The notes beneath the pieces are model-generated. The model ran no database searches, was not told the DNA's origin, and saw only the letters and a list, made by a program, of their open reading frames with translations. Positions 16,113 through 25,185 of a stretch of 64,000 nt of DNA are shown one piece after another. Origin of the DNA: Bradyrhizobium sp. AZCC 2176 (lineage in GTDB: Bacteria > Pseudomonadota > Alphaproteobacteria > Rhizobiales > Xanthobacteraceae); the NCBI RefSeq assembly GCF_036924645.1, contig NZ_JAZHRX010000001.1, positions 434,001 through 498,000 on the forward strand. The letters are read 5' to 3'. The first letter of the stretch is position 1. Every line of letters starts with the position of its first letter. A program made the translations under genes and the position numbers.

Positions 16113-17132
16113 GTGGCGAGAGCTACCAGCATTCCCCAGCATGACCCCGCCGCCCGGCTGGCGGCGTTCAACCGCGTTTCGACCGACAGTGTCGACGATG
16201 CCGCCGACGCGGTAGGACGGATATTCTGCCCGCATCGCCTTACGCCCGAGCACAGGACATCGCCCGACTTTTTTGCGCTGCATAACAGCGCGGTCTTTGG
16301 CGGATTCTCCGTCAACTACGTCGCCTATGGCGGGTCAGTGTCGATCGACCCCGGCTGTCTCGAGCGCTTCTTCCTGTTGCAAATTCCCGTGCACGGTTCG
16401 GCGCGGATCCAAACGGCCTCGCGCGACATTGCAACCGATCCTGGCACCAGCGCTTCGCTATTGTCGCCGACGATTCCCACCCGAATGACCTGGCAGAACA
16501 ATTGCGCCCAGATCATTCTGCTGGTCGAGCGCCGTGTGCTGGAACAACGGGCTGCGGCGCTCTCAGGCCGGCCTGCAGGCGCGGTCGAGTTCGAGCCCGT
16601 GGTCGATCTCTCCTCCATGGGCGGCCGGGCGCTTCAATCGCAGATTTTGGAATTAGTCGATCTCGCCGAACGTCTCGGACCGCAACGGCAGCTTTCGCCG
16701 ACAGCGGCGGCCGCCATGCGCGAGACGCTGCTGGGTGCCTTGCTCCACGGCCAGCGCCATAGCGCCAGTGACGCGGTCGACCGATTTGGCGGTCGGGCCG
16801 AAGCACTGCCACCGTCGTTACGGCGGGCACGCGAGTTTCTCCATGCGCATGCAGACGAGCCGCTCGACCTTGCGCAACTGGCCAGAACCGCAGGCACGGG
16901 CATTCGTGCGCTGCAGCTCGGCTTTCAGCGGCACTTCGGAACGTCGATTTCGGAAATGCTGCGCGACATCCGGCTCGCGCATCTCAATATCAGATTGGCC
17001 GCCGCCTCCCCCGACGAAAGCATCACCGATATCGCATTCGAACTCGGGTTTACCCATCTCAGCCGAATGGCAAGCGCCTATCGCGCCAAATTCGGTGAAA
17101 CGCCCTCGGCGACCCTGCGCGGCATGAACTAG
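16113..17132 (+). CDS. AraC-family transcriptional regulator
   Basis: A 339-residue activator with an N-terminal cupin-like ligand domain of the AraC_binding_2 type (residues ~60-190) and two C-terminal HTH motifs (residues ~235-335: EPLDLAQLARTAGTGIRALQ and ESITDIAFELGFTHLSRMA). It starts with GTG. It is divergent from the cupin/FMO/ligase run and lies in the middle of the aromatic cluster, so it is a plausible second regulator besides MarR. Confidence 0.88.
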   Translation: MARATSIPQHDPAARLAAFNRVSTDSVDDAADAVGRIFCPHRLTPEHRTSPDFFALHNSAVFGGFSVNYVAYGGSVSIDPGCLERFFLLQIPVHGSARIQTASRDIATDPGTSASLLSPTIPTRMTWQNNCAQIILLVERRVLEQRAAALSGRPAGAVEFEPVVDLSSMGGRALQSQILELVDLAERLGPQRQLSPTAAAAMRETLLGALLHGQRHSASDAVDRFGGRAEALPPSLRRAREFLHAHADEPLDLAQLARTAGTGIRALQLGFQRHFGTSISEMLRDIRLAHLNIRLAAASPDESITDIAFELGFTHLSRMASAYRAKFGETPSATLRGMN

Positions 17133-17229
17133 AGCGCGGTTCTGATTGAATCAGAACCGGACTCTAGATTCTCGTTTTGACGCGTTTTCTTGACGCGAAC
17201 CGGCGTCCACTTCGCTTGAAAACGCTCTA
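17131..17229. repeat. Dispersed intergenic repeat, copy 2
   Basis: Begins with the hairpin GGTTCTGATT-G-AATCAGAACC (17138-17158), then GACGCGTTTTCTTGACGCGA and ACTTCGCTTGAAAACGCTCT. It parallels the element at 11224-11334 and fills the convergent gap between araC and the hydrolase. Confidence 0.72.
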
Positions 17230-18051
17230 CCGCCCGGCGAGTTGCTTCAGCCGCAGCGTCATCGGCGAGTTGGGATCGGCGAGCGGCGCAATGGCTGTAA
17301 AATGGTTGGCGTCGGGAACCGTCGCAAATCGCGTCGCGATGCCGGCCGCATTCCAGGCGTCGACAATGGTGTGGCTCTGCCGGAGATATTCGGCGCTCTC
17401 TTGGCCTCCGACCACCGCGTCCAGGGTGCCGTGCGACGGCGATTTCCAGAACAGGGGGCTTACCGCTCTCGCGGATGCATCGTCGAGCTTCAAGGCCGAG
17501 TTGATGGATGTCGCGACCAGCGGACGAAGATCAAACAGGCCCGAAATGGCGTAGGCTGCGGTCACGAGTGGGTCAGGCAGCGACGCATCGAAGGCGCGCC
17601 AGTCGGTCGCCAGCATGCAGGCGGCGAGATGGCCACCCGCGGAGTGTCCGCTGACGACGAGCGGCCGCCCGAGTTTTGCCAGTTCCCGCAAGGCCGCTCG
17701 CATCTCGCCGATGATCTCGGCTATCGAAACAGCGGGACACAAATCGTAGCTCGGCACGGCGACGTCGATGCCGTGGGCGTTCAGCCCACAGGCGAGATGA
17801 CTGAAGAACGAGCCATCCAGCGCCTGCCAGTAGCCGCCGTGAATGAAGACGACCATCGCGCCCGCACCGTCGCCGGAAAACAGATCGATCCGGTTGCGTT
17901 GGCCTGTCCCGTAAGCAATCACCTCGAGACGCGCCTGATGCGCCTCGCGATAGGCCGCTGCATCGCGCGACCAGCCGACGATGATCGCGGGGTTTTCCGG
18001 AACCCGCACGCGATTGTTGTATTCGGTTTCGTAGTCCACATCCGCGCTCAA
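17227..18051 (-). CDS. Alpha/beta hydrolase, kynurenine formamidase (arylformamidase)-like
   Basis: A 274-residue hydrolase with the HGGYW oxyanion motif (residues 71-75) and nucleophile Ser137 in SGHSAGGH; a C-terminal His in PDANHF completes the triad. HGGxW plus GxSxGG is typical of eukaryotic-type kynurenine formamidases, which release formate from N-formylkynurenine. That pathway leads through kynurenine to 2-aminobenzoate, the likely substrate of the neighbouring ligase, which makes the assignment attractive. A general carboxylesterase is the alternative. It probably starts at TTG with AAGGGTG upstream and follows marR on the same strand at 24 bases. Confidence 0.75.
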   Translation of the reverse strand: MSADVDYETEYNNRVRVPENPAIIVGWSRDAAAYREAHQARLEVIAYGTGQRNRIDLFSGDGAGAMVVFIHGGYWQALDGSFFSHLACGLNAHGIDVAVPSYDLCPAVSIAEIIGEMRAALRELAKLGRPLVVSGHSAGGHLAACMLATDWRAFDASLPDPLVTAAYAISGLFDLRPLVATSINSALKLDDASARAVSPLFWKSPSHGTLDAVVGGQESAEYLRQSHTIVDAWNAAGIATRFATVPDANHFTAIAPLADPNSPMTLRLKQLAGR

Positions 18052-18075
18052 CGGATCACCCTTCCCGCTACCGCG

Positions 18076-18570
18076 TCAGCCCGTCCGTGCCTTCGCGGAC
18101 TTCTGCGCCGACGCCTTGGTCTTGGCCAATAGACGCATCAATTCGCGGACGTCCTTCGGCGTCAGGTCCCCGAAGACATCGGCAATCCACAATTCGTGCT
18201 CCGCCGCCATCTTGCGGAATTCGGCCCGCCCCGCCTTGGTCAGGCGGATCACCTGCACACGGCGATCGGCATCCGACGTGCGGCGGTCGAGATGCCCGGA
18301 TTCGACCAGGCGCTCGACCAGCCCGGTGACGTTGCCGTTCGAGACCATCATCCGCTTGGAAACATCGGACAGCGTCATGCCCTCCGGTACCTTGTCGAGT
18401 TGGGCCATCAGATCGAACCGCGGCAGTGTGACGTCGAAACGCTCGCGCAGGCGGCTGCGCACCTCACCCTCGATCAGGGTCGTGCAGGTCAGGAGGCGAA
18501 GCCACAGCCTGAGTTCGTCGCCATGATGTTCCGGGAGCTCGACGGCCTTGGTTTCTGAATCAAGGATCAT
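18076..18570 (-). CDS. MarR-family transcriptional regulator
   Basis: A 164-residue winged-helix regulator (MTLSDVSKRMMVSNGNVTGL recognition region, then RRTSDADRRVQVIRLTKAG wing). Aromatic-CoA-responsive MarR repressors are common in such clusters. The ATG at 18570 (MILDSETK) is preferred to an in-frame start at 18618, though neither has a strong ribosome site. A 22-bp palindrome (18639-18660) lies in the divergent promoter, and four similar sites precede other genes of the cluster, making this the best candidate for the regulon's repressor. Confidence 0.88.
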   Translation of the reverse strand: MILDSETKAVELPEHHGDELRLWLRLLTCTTLIEGEVRSRLRERFDVTLPRFDLMAQLDKVPEGMTLSDVSKRMMVSNGNVTGLVERLVESGHLDRRTSDADRRVQVIRLTKAGRAEFRKMAAEHELWIADVFGDLTPKDVRELMRLLAKTKASAQKSAKARTG

Positions 18571-18638
18571 GATGCAAATCTTGTCCGGCTTGGGCGTTCG
18601 GTGATCCGAACAGACCACAGCTTGCGATCATTGCCCAG

Positions 18639-18660
18639 ATTTCTTTAGGTTTCAAGTAAT
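18639..18660. promoter_or_regulatory. MarR-type operator-like palindrome, site 3 (marR/binding-protein divergent promoter)
   Basis: ATTTC-TTTAGGTTTCAA-GTAAT. On the plus strand TTGCCC (18631-18636) is a -35-like box 17 bases before AAGTAA inside the site. It lies between the divergent marR and binding-protein genes, so one bound repressor could control both. Confidence 0.7.
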
Positions 18661-18780
18661 TGGCGCGTGGCTTGCATGGAGGCGATGTGCTTGCAGGTGC
18701 CGTCACCATCAGAATAAGCTGCATCCCGAGCATTTGGTGCGACCTGGGTTTCGGCTGCAGAGGCCGAACGGAGAATAATC

Positions 18781-19956
18781 ATGAAGCAGTCGTTGAAGCT
18801 GAGCGGACTTGCCGTTTTGCTGGGTGTTGCCACAGCTCCAGCCGCAGCGCAGGAGAAAATCAAGATCGGCGTGATCACGACCTTGTCCGGCCCGGCCGCC
18901 GTCCTCGGCCAGCAATCGCGCGATGGCCTGCAACTCGGAATCAAGGATCTCGGCGGCAAGATGGCGGGCAAGGACGTCGAGGTCGTCGTCGTCGACGACG
19001 AACTCAAACCCGACGGCGCCGTGACCAAGGCCAAGGGCCTGCTCGAGCGCGAGAAGGTCGATTTCGTGGTCGGGCCGATCTTCTCCAACATCCTGCAGGC
19101 CATTCACCGGCCGGTGACCGAGAACAAGACGTTCCTGATCAGCCCGAACGCGGGGCCATCGAGCTATGCCGGCAAGGAGTGCAGCCCGTTCTTCTACGTG
19201 ACCTCGTACCAGAACGACCAGGTTCACGAGATCCTCGGCAAGGTCGCCCAGGATCGCGGCTACAAGCGCATGTACGTGCTGGTGCCGAACTATCAGGCCG
19301 GCAAGGATTCGGCAGCCGGATTCAAGCTCGACTACAAGGGCGAGATCGCAGAGGAAAGCTACACGCCGCTGGGTACGCTGGATTTCCAGGTCGAGCTGAC
19401 CAAGATCGCATCTTCCAAGGTCGATGCGCTGTTCACCTTCATGCCGGGCGGCATGGGCGTCGGCCTCGTCAAGCAATACCGGCAGGCCGGCCTCGCGGAC
19501 AAGATTCCGGTGCTGTCGGCATTCACGGTCGATGAATCGACCCTGCCGGCGCAGCAGGACGCCGCCGTCGGCATGTTCGGCGGCGCCAATTGGGCGCCGA
19601 ACATGGACAATCCCCAGAGCAAGAAGTTCGTAGCCAGCTATGAAGCTGCCTACAACAGCGTGCCCGGCACCTACGCCATGCAGGGCTATGATACGGCCAT
19701 GCTGATCGACAGCGCAGTGAAGGCGGTGAGGGGCGACCTCAAGAACAAGGACGCCGTTGCCGCCGCGCTGAAAAAGGCCGAGTTCACCTCGCTGCGCGGC
19801 GACTTCAAGTTCAACGTCAACGGATATCCGATCCAGAATTTCTATCTGACCAAGGTTGCCAAGCGTCCGGACGGAAAATTCCAGACCGAGATCGTCGAGA
19901 AGGTGTTTTCGAACTACGGCGACCGCTACGCCAAGGATTGCACGGCGGCCAAATAA
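18781..19956 (+). CDS. ABC transporter periplasmic binding protein (branched-chain amino acid/aromatic type)
   Basis: A 391-residue protein of the Peripla_BP_6 (LivJ/LivK-like) class with a signal peptide (residues 1-23, ending APAAAQ) and a mature start EKIKIGVITTLSGPAA. Members in aromatic clusters bind benzoate derivatives or amino acids. No permease or ATPase gene is beside it, so it must use a transporter encoded elsewhere. It is divergent from marR across operator-like site 3 and 22 bases ahead of the second cupin gene, with which it is probably co-transcribed. Confidence 0.9.
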   Translation: MKQSLKLSGLAVLLGVATAPAAAQEKIKIGVITTLSGPAAVLGQQSRDGLQLGIKDLGGKMAGKDVEVVVVDDELKPDGAVTKAKGLLEREKVDFVVGPIFSNILQAIHRPVTENKTFLISPNAGPSSYAGKECSPFFYVTSYQNDQVHEILGKVAQDRGYKRMYVLVPNYQAGKDSAAGFKLDYKGEIAEESYTPLGTLDFQVELTKIASSKVDALFTFMPGGMGVGLVKQYRQAGLADKIPVLSAFTVDESTLPAQQDAAVGMFGGANWAPNMDNPQSKKFVASYEAAYNSVPGTYAMQGYDTAMLIDSAVKAVRGDLKNKDAVAAALKKAEFTSLRGDFKFNVNGYPIQNFYLTKVAKRPDGKFQTEIVEKVFSNYGDRYAKDCTAAK

Positions 19957-19978
19957 TAATTGAGGAGGGAGTGACACC

Positions 19979-20434
19979 ATGAAGACCGAAATCGCCGGCA
20001 TCACCCGCGCCAATGAAGGCATCCAGGGAATTTCCTGGAGCATCCTCGGCCAGACCTACGTGCCGAAAAACGTCACCGAGCATTCCTTCTCATGGCATGC
20101 GACCTTCCCGCCCGAAACCTTCGTGCCGCCACATATTCATCCCGACCAGGACGAATATCTCTATATCCTCGAGGGCCAGCTCGACTTCTTCCTCGACGGC
20201 GCCGACACGCAGGCTACGCCCGGCGATCTGGTGCGGCTGCCGATGGGCAAGCCGCACGGCATCTTCAACAAGTCGGGCCGCACCGCGAAGACGCTGTTCT
20301 GGGTGTCGCCGACGCGGCGGCTCTACGATCTGTTCTGGGCGATCCACAACATGAAGGAGCAGACGCCGGACGCGGTGGTGGCGCTCGCGGCCGAGCACAA
20401 CATCCACTTCCTGCCGCCACCTCCGGGGGCGTGA
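19979..20434 (+). CDS. Cupin-domain protein, copy 2
   Basis: A 151-residue cupin, paralogous to the one at 15281-15730. Both metal motifs are intact (VPPHIHPDQDEY, PMGKPHGIFN), as is the C-terminal block LFWVSPTRRLYDLFWAIHN. GAGGAGGGAG precedes the ATG. It follows the binding-protein gene closely. Keeping two copies in one cluster suggests related but distinct substrates; the reaction is not identifiable. Confidence 0.85.
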   Translation: MKTEIAGITRANEGIQGISWSILGQTYVPKNVTEHSFSWHATFPPETFVPPHIHPDQDEYLYILEGQLDFFLDGADTQATPGDLVRLPMGKPHGIFNKSGRTAKTLFWVSPTRRLYDLFWAIHNMKEQTPDAVVALAAEHNIHFLPPPPGA

Positions 20435-20447
20435 GGCTACCGGACTT

Positions 20448-21698
20448 TTACCGCACCGCCGCCAGTCCGAGCGGCGGCGACGCGAAGCCGGCCTTGGAGG
20501 CGTAGCCGCGCACGATCGCCTCGCGCTGGGCGTGGCTCAGCACCTTCTCGATGTCAGTAAAGCCATCCGGCGCCAGTTGCTCGACCGCGTCGATCACCCC
20601 TTCCGGCCCGCCGCGGCGGTTCGCGCGCACGATCTCCGCTGTCATCGGCAGACGCTTCTTTTCATAGGCCACCAGCGCCTGACGCGGATGCTCGGCACGC
20701 GCCAGTTCGTCGGCGAGCGCTCGCGCATCGAGGATTGCCTGCGACGCGCCGTTCGATCCGACCGGATACATCGGATGCGCGGCGTCGCCGAGCAGCGTCA
20801 CCCGCCCCCAGCTCCAGTACGGCAGCGGATCGCGGTCGCAGCACGGATATTCGTAGAATTCCGGCGTCGCCGAGATCAGGCTGCGCACATCGACATACGG
20901 CACCTTGAACCGCTCGACGTGCGGCATCAGTTCTTCGCGCTTGCCGGGCCGCGACCAGTCCTCGCGGCGCGGCGGCGGCACATTGCCCTCGCCGATCTTC
21001 ACCATGACCGCCCAATTGGTCAGCCGGCTCGCGGGGTTCGATCCTTCCGCGATCGGATACACCACGACCTTGGCGTTCAGCCCGCCCGCCACGATCATCG
21101 AGCGGCCGGTCAGGAAGGCCGGCCAGTCGCGCGCGCCGCGCCACAGCATGTGTCCGTTCCAGCACGGCGGCCCTTCGTCCGGAAATAGCATCTCGCGCAC
21201 CCGCGAATGAATGCCGTCGGCGCCGATCAGGATATCGCCGCGCGCGGTTTTGACATGGGCGCCGGTGCGATCGAAGAAATGCGCGACCACGCCGCCCTCG
21301 TGCTGCGCGAACGCGCCGAGACGGCAGCCGGTGTGGATCGCCTCAGGCCCGAGCCGTTCCTCGACGGCGCGATGGATCACGCTTTGCAGGCGGCCGCGAT
21401 GAACCGAGAATTGCGGCACGTCGTGACCGGCATCGAGCCCGCGCGGTTCGCTCCAGACTTCCTGGCCATGGCGGTTGAGATAGTACAATTGATCGGTGCG
21501 AACGGCGGCAGCATCCAGCCGGTCCAGCAGCCCGAGGCCGGTCAATTCTCTGATCGCATGTGGCAGCGTGTTGATGCCGACACCGAGCTCGCGGATACTT
21601 TCGGACTGCTCGAACAACTCGCAGTCGATGCCGCGCGCCCGCAACATGAGCGCAGTGGTGAGACCTCCGATGCCGCCTCCGGCGATGATCGCTTTCAT
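20448..21698 (-). CDS. FAD-dependent aromatic hydroxylase-type monooxygenase
   Basis: A 416-residue single-component flavoprotein monooxygenase of the PHBH/salicylate-hydroxylase/PhzS class: FAD loop AGGGIGGLT (residues 6-14), a mid-chain GADGIHS and the ribityl-binding GDAAHPMYPVGSNG. It uses NAD(P)H and O2 to hydroxylate or decarboxylate an aromatic ring. It ends convergently 13 bases from the cupin gene and lies 79 bases after the fused monooxygenase/reductase gene on the same strand. The specific substrate is unknown. Confidence 0.85.
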   Translation of the reverse strand: MKAIIAGGGIGGLTTALMLRARGIDCELFEQSESIRELGVGINTLPHAIRELTGLGLLDRLDAAAVRTDQLYYLNRHGQEVWSEPRGLDAGHDVPQFSVHRGRLQSVIHRAVEERLGPEAIHTGCRLGAFAQHEGGVVAHFFDRTGAHVKTARGDILIGADGIHSRVREMLFPDEGPPCWNGHMLWRGARDWPAFLTGRSMIVAGGLNAKVVVYPIAEGSNPASRLTNWAVMVKIGEGNVPPPRREDWSRPGKREELMPHVERFKVPYVDVRSLISATPEFYEYPCCDRDPLPYWSWGRVTLLGDAAHPMYPVGSNGASQAILDARALADELARAEHPRQALVAYEKKRLPMTAEIVRANRRGGPEGVIDAVEQLAPDGFTDIEKVLSHAQREAIVRGYASKAGFASPPLGLAAVR

Positions 21699-21777
21699 GC
21701 GCGCTACTCCAAACTCTCTCCTTCAACCTCGCCCCGCTTGCGGGAGAGGGAGGGATCGAGCAAGCCTGCCATCCGGC

Positions 21778-24126
21778 CTATTCGGCTGCAAGTGGCTTTG
21801 TCGCTTCGGCTTTCAGCTCGGCGCGGGTTTTCGGCTTACCCTTGATTTTGAGGTCCTCGAAATCCTGCCGGTCGCGCACACTGTTGCGGAAGATTTGTTC
21901 CTTGCCCGGCAGATATTGCGGCGGACAGGCGATATCGGCGCCGTACCAGGCGGCCGCCCGCATCGTGAACGACGGATCGACCAGATGCGGACGGGCGAGC
22001 GCCACCAGGTCGGCGCGGCCAGCGGCCAAAATCGTGTTCACCTGGTCCGCCGTCGTGATGTTCCCGACGCACATGGTCGCGACCCGGGCTTCGTTGCGAA
22101 CCTGATCGGAGAACGGCGTCTGGAACATGCGGCCATAGATCGGTTGCGCGTCGCGCACGGTCTGTCCTGTCGAGACATCGACCAGATCGACGCCGGCTTC
22201 GCCGAACGCGCGTGCAACCGCCACCGCGTCGTCGCCGGTGATGCCGCCCGCCGCCCAGTCGGTGGCGGAGATGCGAACCGACATCGGCTTGTGCGCCGGC
22301 CATGCCGCGCGCATCGCCTCGAACACTTCGAGCGGATAACGCAGCCGGTTGGCGAGCGTGCCGCCATATTCGTCGGTGCGCTGGTTGGTCAGCGGCGAAA
22401 TGAAACTCGCCAGCAGGTAGCCATGGGCGCAGTGCAATTCCAGCATGTCGAAGCCGCAGGCCTCGCCGCGCAGCGCTGCCGACACGAACTCCTGCTTGAC
22501 GCGGTCCATCGCGGCGCGATCCATCTCGCGCGGCACCTGGCTATCGGGGAAGTAAGGCAGCGGCGACGCCGAGATCGTATCCCAGCCGCCCTGCTCGAGC
22601 GGCCGGTCCATGCCCTCCCACATCAATTTGGTCGCGCCCTTGCGGCCGGCGTGTCCAAGCTGCAGGCAGATTTTGGCGGCCGAATTGGCGTGGACGAAAT
22701 CGACGATGCGCGTCCATGCCGCCTGCTGCTCGTCGTTCCACAGACCGGTACAGCCGGGCGTGATGCGGGCGTCGCGGCCGACGCAGGTCATCTCCGTGAA
22801 GATCAGGCCGGCGCCGCCGATGGCGCGCGAGCCGTAATGCACCAGATGGAAATCGCCGGGCACGCCTTCCTTCGCGGAGTACATGCACATCGGCGATACC
22901 ACCGCGCGGTTTCTGATTTCCATCTCACGCAGCCTGAGCGGCTGGAACATCGGCGCTACTGGCTTGTCGATATCGACATCGAAGCCCTTTGAACGGACCT
23001 GCTTTGCAAAGGCCGTGTCGACCTCGCGGACGAACTCGGGCGCGCGCAGCGTGAGGTTATCGTAGGTGATCGCCTTGGCGCGAGTCATGACGCCGAACGC
23101 GAACTGCACGGGATCGAAGTTCCAGAAGCGGTCGACATGCTCGAACCAGACCAGCGACACGTCGGCAGCATGCTGGGTCTTCTCGACCTCCTCGCGCCGG
23201 CCGTGCTCATAGGTCTGCAACGCGGCATCGACTGTCGGCGCCTGTGCCATGGCATCGGCAAGCGCGATTGCGTCTTCCATGGCGAGCTTGGTGCCGGAGC
23301 CGATCGAGAAATGCGCGGTCGCCTTGGCATCGCCAAGCAGCACCATATTGTCCTTGACCCAGCGCTGGCTGCGGATCATCGGGAAATTGCGCCACATCGA
23401 GCGGTTGATCAGCAGGCGATGGCCGTCGAGGAACCAGCCGAAAATCTCGGCCATCCGATCGGCCGATTGCTGTTCGTTCAAGCCTTCGAGCCCGGCGCGT
23501 TGGAAGGTTTCGGCGTCGGTTTCGAAAATCCAGGTCGAGCGGCCGGCCTCGTACTGATAGGCATGCGCGATGAACGGACCCCACTCGGTCTCCTGGAAGA
23601 TGAAGGTGAAGGCGTCGAGCGGCTTGGTCGAGCCCATCCAGGCGAACTTGTTGGAGCGCAGGTCGATCTGCGGCTGGAAGTGCTCGATATATTTGTCGCG
23701 GAAGCGGCTGTTGATGCCGTCGGCGAGCACGATCAGATCGGCATCGGCAAATCGCGCCTCGTCGTCGATATCGGTTTCGAACAGCAGCGTCACGCCCAGT
23801 TCGCGGGCGCGCTCCTGCAGGATCAGCAGCAGCGTCCGGCGCGAGCAGCCGCAAAAACCGTTGCCGCCGACGCGGTGCACGGTGCCGCGGAAATGCACGG
23901 CGATGTCGTCCCAATAGGCGAATTCCTGGGTGATGCGGCGGTAGCTCGGCGGATCGTATTTCTCGAAATTGTCCAGCGTCGCATCGGAGAACACCACGCC
24001 GAAGCCGAAGGTGTCGTCGGCGCGGTTGCGCTCATGGACCGTGATCTCGGCCTGGGGCCGCTGTTTCTTCAAGAGGATCGCGGCGTAGAGACCGGCCGGT
24101 CCGCCGCCGATAATCGCGACCTTCAT
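21778..24126 (-). CDS. Fused 2-aminobenzoyl-CoA (salicylyl-CoA) monooxygenase/reductase
   Basis: A 782-residue two-domain flavoenzyme. Residues 1-~380 are a flavoprotein monooxygenase ([18 protein letters not shown] at 4-21; [17 protein letters not shown]). Residues ~395-770 are an old-yellow-enzyme-type reductase ([40 protein letters not shown]). This fusion is characteristic of 2-aminobenzoyl-CoA monooxygenase/reductase, which hydroxylates and then dearomatises the CoA-bound ring; databases also name it bifunctional salicylyl-CoA 5-hydroxylase/oxidoreductase. With the CoA ligase it defines the hybrid aerobic pathway. Operator-like site 4 lies 38-59 bases before the ATG. Confidence 0.92.
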   Translation of the reverse strand: MKVAIIGGGPAGLYAAILLKKQRPQAEITVHERNRADDTFGFGVVFSDATLDNFEKYDPPSYRRITQEFAYWDDIAVHFRGTVHRVGGNGFCGCSRRTLLLILQERARELGVTLLFETDIDDEARFADADLIVLADGINSRFRDKYIEHFQPQIDLRSNKFAWMGSTKPLDAFTFIFQETEWGPFIAHAYQYEAGRSTWIFETDAETFQRAGLEGLNEQQSADRMAEIFGWFLDGHRLLINRSMWRNFPMIRSQRWVKDNMVLLGDAKATAHFSIGSGTKLAMEDAIALADAMAQAPTVDAALQTYEHGRREEVEKTQHAADVSLVWFEHVDRFWNFDPVQFAFGVMTRAKAITYDNLTLRAPEFVREVDTAFAKQVRSKGFDVDIDKPVAPMFQPLRLREMEIRNRAVVSPMCMYSAKEGVPGDFHLVHYGSRAIGGAGLIFTEMTCVGRDARITPGCTGLWNDEQQAAWTRIVDFVHANSAAKICLQLGHAGRKGATKLMWEGMDRPLEQGGWDTISASPLPYFPDSQVPREMDRAAMDRVKQEFVSAALRGEACGFDMLELHCAHGYLLASFISPLTNQRTDEYGGTLANRLRYPLEVFEAMRAAWPAHKPMSVRISATDWAAGGITGDDAVAVARAFGEAGVDLVDVSTGQTVRDAQPIYGRMFQTPFSDQVRNEARVATMCVGNITTADQVNTILAAGRADLVALARPHLVDPSFTMRAAAWYGADIACPPQYLPGKEQIFRNSVRDRQDFEDLKIKGKPKTRAELKAEATKPLAAE

Positions 24127-24163
24127 CTACCGCCTCCGAAACAGGCTGTCGGGCTAGTTCGAA

Positions 24164-24185
24164 ATTACTTTAAGCCTAAAATAAT
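24164..24185 (-). promoter_or_regulatory. MarR-type operator-like palindrome, site 4 (monooxygenase/reductase promoter)
   Basis: ATTAC-TTTAAGCCTAAA-ATAAT: ATTA-N-TTTA-N4-TAAA-N-TAAT is a perfect inverted repeat, the best of the five. On the minus strand TTGCCG (24195-24190) and TAAAGT, 17 bases apart, form a promoter that overlaps it. Confidence 0.75.
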
Positions 24186-24211
24186 TTTCCGGCAAGGGGG
24201 CTTGGCCGGTT

Positions 24212-24300
24212 CGTAGCCCGAATGGAGCGTAGTGCAATCCGGGATTCTCGCGAGATCAGGCAGCGGTCCCCGGGTTTCGCTTCGCTGCACCCGGGCTACG
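24212..24300. repeat. Dispersed palindromic element
   Basis: Perfect terminal arms CGTAGCCCG (24212-24220) and CGGGCTACG (24292-24300), with inner GCAATCCGGG/CCCCGGGTT pairing. I recognise this type from Bradyrhizobium-like genomes. It separates the enoyl-CoA hydratase gene from the promoter of the fused flavoenzyme. Confidence 0.7.
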
Positions 24301-24307
24301 ACCCCCC

Positions 24308-25144
24308 TCAGTTCCCTTGAAAAACCGGGGTCCGCTTGTTCGAAAAAGCCTCGAAAGCGCGGGCGAAATCTTCCGTGGTCATGCAGAGCGCCTGCGCCAC
24401 CGCTTCGGCCTCGATCGCCTCTTCCACCGACATCGCCCATTCCATCGCCAGCATACGCTTGGTCATGGTGTTGGCGAAGGTCGGCCCATCCGAAATCTGC
24501 TTGGCCAGCAACTGCGCCTGCGGCAGCACCGCGTCCGGTGTGACGATGCGGCTGAAGAAGCCCCAGCGCTCGCCCTCCTCCGCGGTCATGAAACGGCCGG
24601 TATAGAGCAACTCGGATGCCCGCGATTGGCCGATGATGCGCGGCAGGATCGCGCAGGCGCCCATGTCGCAGCCGGCGAGGCCGACCTTGTTGAACAGGAA
24701 CGCGACCTTGGCGCCGGTGGCAGCCAGACGCAGGTCGGAGGCCATCGCGACGATCGCGCCCGCGCCGGCGCAAATGCCCTCGACGGCGGCGACGATCGGC
24801 TGCGGGCACGCCCGCATCGCCTTCACGAGATCACCGGTCATCCGGGTGAAGGCGGTCAGCCCCTTGGTGTCCATCTGTATCAAGGGACCGATAATCTCGA
24901 ACACGTCGCCGCCCGACGAGAAGTTTCCGCCCGCGCCGGTCACGACGATGGTCTTGACCTCGTCATCCATCGCGCAGGCGCGGAAGAAATCGGTGAGCTC
25001 GCGGTAGCTTTCGAAGGTCAGCGGATTCTTTCGATCGGGACGATTGAGCGTCACCGTGGCGACGCGATCGACGACGGCCAGCAGAAAATGCTTCGGCGAA
25101 TAGTCAGCCAGCGGCAGCGTGACGGGATTGGCGGGCTTGCTCAT
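24308..25144 (-). CDS. Enoyl-CoA hydratase/isomerase family protein
   Basis: A 278-residue crotonase-fold enzyme: oxyanion-hole segment [13 protein letters not shown] near residues 70-82 and [21 protein letters not shown] with the second backbone amide. It probably hydrates or hydrolyses the ring-opened or dearomatised CoA ester made by the fused flavoenzyme. It follows the SDR gene at 41 bases on the same strand, so the two form an operon. The substrate is assigned by context only. Confidence 0.88.
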   Translation of the reverse strand: MSKPANPVTLPLADYSPKHFLLAVVDRVATVTLNRPDRKNPLTFESYRELTDFFRACAMDDEVKTIVVTGAGGNFSSGGDVFEIIGPLIQMDTKGLTAFTRMTGDLVKAMRACPQPIVAAVEGICAGAGAIVAMASDLRLAATGAKVAFLFNKVGLAGCDMGACAILPRIIGQSRASELLYTGRFMTAEEGERWGFFSRIVTPDAVLPQAQLLAKQISDGPTFANTMTKRMLAMEWAMSVEEAIEAEAVAQALCMTTEDFARAFEAFSNKRTPVFQGN

Positions 25145-25185
25145 GGGATCTCCCTGAATTTAATCGTTATCGATGTAGCAGCCGA

